Shown in pieces: positions 6,563-8,665 of a DNA stretch of 8,665 nucleotides. The position numbers and the translations under genes were made by a program. Position 1 is the first letter of the stretch; each line of letters begins with the position of its first letter. The notes below the pieces were generated by a model, which was given only the letters and a program-made list of their open reading frames with translations, was not told the origin of the DNA and ran no database searches. The stretch spans positions 4,563 through 13,227 of the forward strand of contig DLDC01000103.1 of NCBI GenBank assembly GCA_002480935.1, read 5' to 3'. The stretch is from Prevotella sp. UBA7782 (lineage in GTDB: Bacteria > Bacteroidota > Bacteroidia > Bacteroidales > Bacteroidaceae).

Positions 6563-6570
6563 GAGGAGGA
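6563..6570 (+). promoter_or_regulatory. Shine-Dalgarno-like site for rnfE
   Basis: GAGGAGGA lies 9 bases before the rnfE ATG at 6580, in the 20-base gap after rnfG. It is the strongest such site in the operon. Confidence 0.5.
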
Positions 6571-6579
6571 ATAAAGAAT

Positions 6580-7176
6580 ATGAGTAATCTTAAAATTTTC
6601 TTGAACGGACTTATCAAGGAGAACCCTACATTTGTGCTCTTCCTCGGTATGTGCCCTACCCTGGCCACAACAACAAGTGCCATAAACGGTATGAGCATGG
6701 GTCTGGCCACCATGGCCGTACTGATATGCACCAACTTTGTTATTTCGCTCATACGCAAGTTGGTGCCCGACATGGTGCATATACCCGTTTACATCGTAGT
6801 AATCGCCGCTTTCGTCACCGTGCTGCAAATGTTTATGCAAGCCTACGCGCCCGATTCCATCAATAAGGCACTGGGCATCTACATCCCGCTTATCGTGGTG
6901 AACTGCATCATATTGGGACGCGCTGAGTCGTTCGCGTGCAAGAACACGCCGGTAGCCAGCATCTTCGACGGTCTGGGCATCGGCCTGGGCTTCGCCATCG
7001 CACTGACACTGCTGGGCGCCGTGCGTGAGCTTCTGGGCGCAGGCAGCATCTTCGGCATCGCCTTGCTGCCCGAACAGTTCAACATTCTGCTTTTTGTGCT
7101 GCCACCGGGAGCATTCCTTACCTTGGGCTATCTCGTTGCCATATTCAACAAGATAAAAAGCCGCAATGCACAATAA
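6580..7176 (+). CDS. rnfE: Rnf complex subunit RnfE, integral membrane protein
   Basis: Inner-membrane core subunit, homologous to NqrD. 198 aa with six predicted membrane segments. With RnfA it forms a pseudo-symmetric pair of inverted topology, and in solved Rnf/Nqr structures conserved cysteines of the two proteins hold a [2Fe-2S] cluster in the middle of the membrane. Those cysteines are present here: Cys25 in LGMCPTLA and Cys109 in PLIVVNCIILGR. Other family features are NPTFVLFLG (15-23) and GRAESFA (113-119). Length is usual for the family. 32 bases separate it from rnfA. Confidence 0.96.
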   Translation: MSNLKIFLNGLIKENPTFVLFLGMCPTLATTTSAINGMSMGLATMAVLICTNFVISLIRKLVPDMVHIPVYIVVIAAFVTVLQMFMQAYAPDSINKALGIYIPLIVVNCIILGRAESFACKNTPVASIFDGLGIGLGFAIALTLLGAVRELLGAGSIFGIALLPEQFNILLFVLPPGAFLTLGYLVAIFNKIKSRNAQ

Positions 7177-7192
7177 ACATCATTTCATAACG

Positions 7193-7208
7193 TTAAGACA
7201 TTAAGACA
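7193..7208 (+). repeat. 8-bp tandem duplication abutting the rnfA start
   Basis: TTAAGACA occurs twice in a row and its second copy touches the rnfA ATG. It may be slippage in a spacer; no Shine-Dalgarno site is present there. Confidence 0.5.
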
Positions 7209-7811
7209 ATGGAATATTTACTGATATTTATATCTGCCATATTCGTCAATAACATTGTGCTCTCGCAGTTCCTGGGCATCTGCCCGTTCCTCGGCGTGAG
7301 CAAGAAGATTGACACATCGCTGGGCATGGGAGCTGCCGTGACCTTCGTGCTGACGCTGGCCACCATCGTAACCTATCTCCTGCAGATATATGTGCTCAAT
7401 CCTTTCAACCTGCAATACCTTCAAACACTGGCTTTCATTCTCGTGATTGCCGCGCTGGTGCAAATGGTTGAAATCATCTTAAAGAAGGTTTCGCCCGCCC
7501 TCTATCAGGCTTTGGGCATCTTTCTTCCGCTCATCACGACGAACTGCGCTGTTCTGGGTGTGGCCATCCTCGTGATTCAAAAAGACTTCAACCTGCTTCA
7601 AAGTGTGGTGTACGCATTTTCTACGGCACTGGGCTTCGGCTTGGCACTTGTGACATTTGCAGGCATCCGTGAGCAACTGGCCTTGGTCAATATTCCCAAG
7701 GGCATGAGAGGCATGCCTATAGTGCTGATCACCGCTTCACTGCTGGCCCTGGCCTTTATGGGCTTCAGCGGTTTGGAGAACGGCCTGCGCAGTCTGTTTG
7801 GTTTGAATTAA
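7209..7811 (+). CDS. rnfA: Rnf complex subunit RnfA, integral membrane protein
   Basis: Last gene of the operon, 200 aa, homologous to NqrE, with six predicted membrane segments. Partner of RnfE. The conserved cysteines are Cys25 in [10 protein letters not shown] and Cys113 in [13 protein letters not shown], expected ligands of the shared [2Fe-2S] cluster. Family hallmarks [12 protein letters not shown] (12-23) and GFGLAL (near 151-156) are present. Length is normal, and the ATG at 7209 begins the typical MEYLLIF N-terminus. Placing rnfA last is a rotation of the enteric order, where rnfA comes first. A strong hairpin starts 37 bases past the stop. Confidence 0.97.
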   Translation: MEYLLIFISAIFVNNIVLSQFLGICPFLGVSKKIDTSLGMGAAVTFVLTLATIVTYLLQIYVLNPFNLQYLQTLAFILVIAALVQMVEIILKKVSPALYQALGIFLPLITTNCAVLGVAILVIQKDFNLLQSVVYAFSTALGFGLALVTFAGIREQLALVNIPKGMRGMPIVLITASLLALAFMGFSGLENGLRSLFGLN

Positions 7812-7848
7812 TCGTTAAGGTGCGCCCCAATTGACGCATCTCTGTAAT

Positions 7849-7895
7849 AGATGGCACAAGCGTGGATTATTATTTTATCCATGCTTGTGTCATTT
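7849..7895 (+). terminator. Strong hairpin, probable terminator of the rnf operon
   Basis: Bases 7849-7867 pair with 7877-7895 over 19 continuous positions around a 9-base AT loop (7868-7876). Sixteen pairs are Watson-Crick and three (7850/7894, 7854/7890, 7862/7882) are G.U. These three are pairs only in a plus-strand RNA; in a minus-strand RNA they would be A.C mismatches, so the structure fits rnf transcription. A full T tract is lacking; only the ATTTC at the stem end is T-rich. Processing or protection of the 3' end is an alternative role. Confidence 0.65.
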
Positions 7896-7896
7896 C

Positions 7897-8406
7897 ATCG
7901 GTGCCGCCAAGGACACTACGCACACCTTTGTGGCCTCAAGCAACCGTACCTACTATGCCTACGCAGCAGTTGTGTGGGACTCTACGGGTATGCACACGTT
8001 GTTGCCCTATGGCTCGCTCGATACTCTTGAACTTAAGCAGTCGGGGGATGGCATGATCGGAGTTCGCATCTCTCGTGACGGTAAGACGGCCATTGGCTAT
8101 CTCTCGATATACAATTCCACCTATTTCTACTCCTGCAAGTGGACCCAGGGTAGCGACGGCGCCTGGACCCTGCAGATCCTGGCCGTGCCTGAAGGCGGTC
8201 GAAATGGAAAAGTTGTAGACCTCTCTGGCGACGGCAGTATCATCGCCGGTTCCTATTCAAGCGAGCAGCTGACTGGAACTCCCTATGGGGAGCAACTCTA
8301 CAAGAACATCGGTAACATATACTGCACGTTTGACGATTGCGAGAAAGGCTACACCAGCTACAAGCATGCTCTGGCTATCGCACAAAAGCATCACAACGAC
8401 ATTTAG
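7897..8406 (+). pseudogene. Remnant: HAF-like beta-propeller fragment joined to a TPR repeat
   Basis: An open frame runs from about 7831 to the TAG at 8404-8406, but there is no ATG or signal peptide at its front and its first 66 bases are the rnf terminator hairpin, so I call a broken gene. The main part, about 7912-8265, looks like a secreted HAF-type repeat protein: aromatic Trp-containing strands (AVVWDSTGMHTLLPYG; CKWTQGSDGAWTLQ) alternate with SRDGKTAIGY and SGDGSIIAGSY, which match the S.DG..I.G pattern. From about 8290 the character changes to one tetratricopeptide repeat: LYKNIGNIY...EKGYTSYKHALAIAQK. These two domains are not a usual pair, and the frame ends just after the first TPR. 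No function is likely now. It could instead be an expressed short protein from a non-ATG start, which I think less likely. Confidence 0.55.
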
Positions 8407-8444
8407 CTGTGTCGGTGATGGCAGACATAGGCAAGGTGGGCTAA
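8400..8444 (+). pseudogene. Out-of-frame continuation of the TPR fragment
   Basis: Directly after the TPR, the frame shifted by one base reads HLAVSVMADIGKVG and then stops at 8442-8444. This resembles the first helix of a following TPR (...LA.S....IGKV..), suggesting a single-base indel near 8400. The stretch is short, so this is tentative. Confidence 0.3.
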
Positions 8445-8600
8445 TTGTTGCGTTTGTGTGCTGAAATATTCCTACAAAATGCCGTCAGGATTTTAACACT
8501 TTTATGATGCGAAAATAAGGGGAAACCGCATTGAAATCCATGTAAAATCGAATGGGTAACGCTGTTTTGACGAAATGAAGAGTAGATATCGCCGAAACGG
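8407..8600. other. Intergenic DNA, no convincing gene
   Basis: Apart from the possible frame-shifted TPR codons up to 8444, I find no gene. A minus-strand open frame from 8647 to 8441 takes its N-terminus from the 22-bp repeat and has no recognisable domain, so it is not called. Confidence 0.45.
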
Positions 8601-8620
8601 CATTGGCTTTTCGGCGATAT
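8586..8620. repeat. Inverted repeat at the edge of the tandem array
   Basis: ATATCGCCGAAA (8586-8597) is the exact reverse complement of TTTCGGCGATAT (8609-8620), separated by 11 bases. The 12-bp stem pairs an inverted half-unit with the first tandem unit. No T tract follows on either side, so a terminator is not indicated. Confidence 0.7.
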
Positions 8621-8665
8621 GTCATTGGCTTTTCGCCGATATGTCATTGGCTTTTCGGCGATATT
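8601..8665. repeat. 22-bp tandem repeat, three units, running off the right edge
   Basis: Units at 8601-8622, 8623-8644 and 8645-8665 (the last cut or altered at its end) each begin CATTGGCTTTTCG. They differ in the core: units 1 and 3 have TCGGCGA and unit 2 has TCGCCGA, its exact reverse complement, through one G-to-C change. There are no spacers, so this is not a CRISPR array. The 22-base period is not a multiple of three, which argues against a protein repeat. Confidence 0.85.

Noticed and set aside
6535..7173. 212-codon minus-strand open frame opposite rnfE
   Set aside because: His/Gln-rich translation typical of the antisense of a membrane protein gene.
2142..7811. Na+-translocating NADH:quinone reductase (Nqr) operon
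   Set aside because: RnfD, G, E and A are homologous to NqrB, C, D and E, but the ferredoxin-rich RnfB, the RnfC with two ferredoxin motifs, and the absence of NqrF identify Rnf.
7831..7896. N-terminus of a gene starting at TTG 7831
   Set aside because: These bases are largely the rnf terminator hairpin, the translated residues show no signal peptide, and no ATG precedes the propeller-like part in frame.
8441..8647. 68-codon minus-strand open frame at the right end
   Set aside because: Its N-terminus is made of the 22-bp repeat, whose period is not a multiple of three, and no domain or ribosome site is seen.
8601..8665. CRISPR array
   Set aside because: The 22-bp units are directly adjacent without unique spacers and no cas gene is in the window.

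Overview
The window looks like a chromosomal piece of a Bacteroidales bacterium, most likely a Prevotella/Segatella-type gut or rumen anaerobe. The signs are promoters of the Bacteroidetes form (TTTG near -33, TAnnTTTG near -7), an Rnf operon that opens with rseC and runs rnfB-C-D-G-E-A, a signal peptide cleaved just before Gln, and a family-15 glucuronoyl esterase of the kind plant-polysaccharide degraders carry. Species assignment is inference; there is no rRNA or marker gene here.

Left part (1-1966): two genes on the minus strand. A small acidic conserved hypothetical gene (stop at 1526) is followed by a secreted CE15-type carbohydrate esterase (stop at 219). Between them lies a terminator-like hairpin with a T tract, which makes the true start of the esterase uncertain. 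Bases 1-218 hold no convincing gene, but a minus-strand promoter candidate there may serve a gene off the left edge.

Middle (1967-7811): a 175-bp divergent intergenic region with one good Bacteroidetes promoter per strand, then a seven-gene plus-strand operon: rseC, rnfB, rnfC, rnfD, rnfG, rnfE, rnfA. All six core Rnf subunits appear intact, with their cofactor motifs: the ferredoxin-type Cys clusters of RnfB and RnfC, covalent-FMN threonine motifs in RnfD and RnfG, and the membrane cysteines of RnfA and RnfE that hold a [2Fe-2S] centre. The complex couples electron flow between reduced ferredoxin and NAD+ to Na+ or H+ transport across the inner membrane. The FMN transferase ApbE needed to load RnfD and RnfG is not in the window.

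Right part (7812-8665): 37 bases after rnfA is a strong hairpin (19 bp including three G.U pairs) that fits only the plus-strand transcript and probably ends the operon. Beyond it is decayed coding sequence: a fragment of a HAF-like secreted beta-propeller protein joined in frame to one tetratricopeptide repeat, with no proper start and an apparent frameshift at its end. The window closes in non-coding DNA with a 22-bp tandem repeat (three copies, running off the edge) whose neighbouring copies can pair with one another.

I see no wholly new biological system. The best leads are the 22-bp repeat, the composite gene remnant, the wobble-oriented terminator, the esterase start and active-site questions, and an acidic loop in RnfG.
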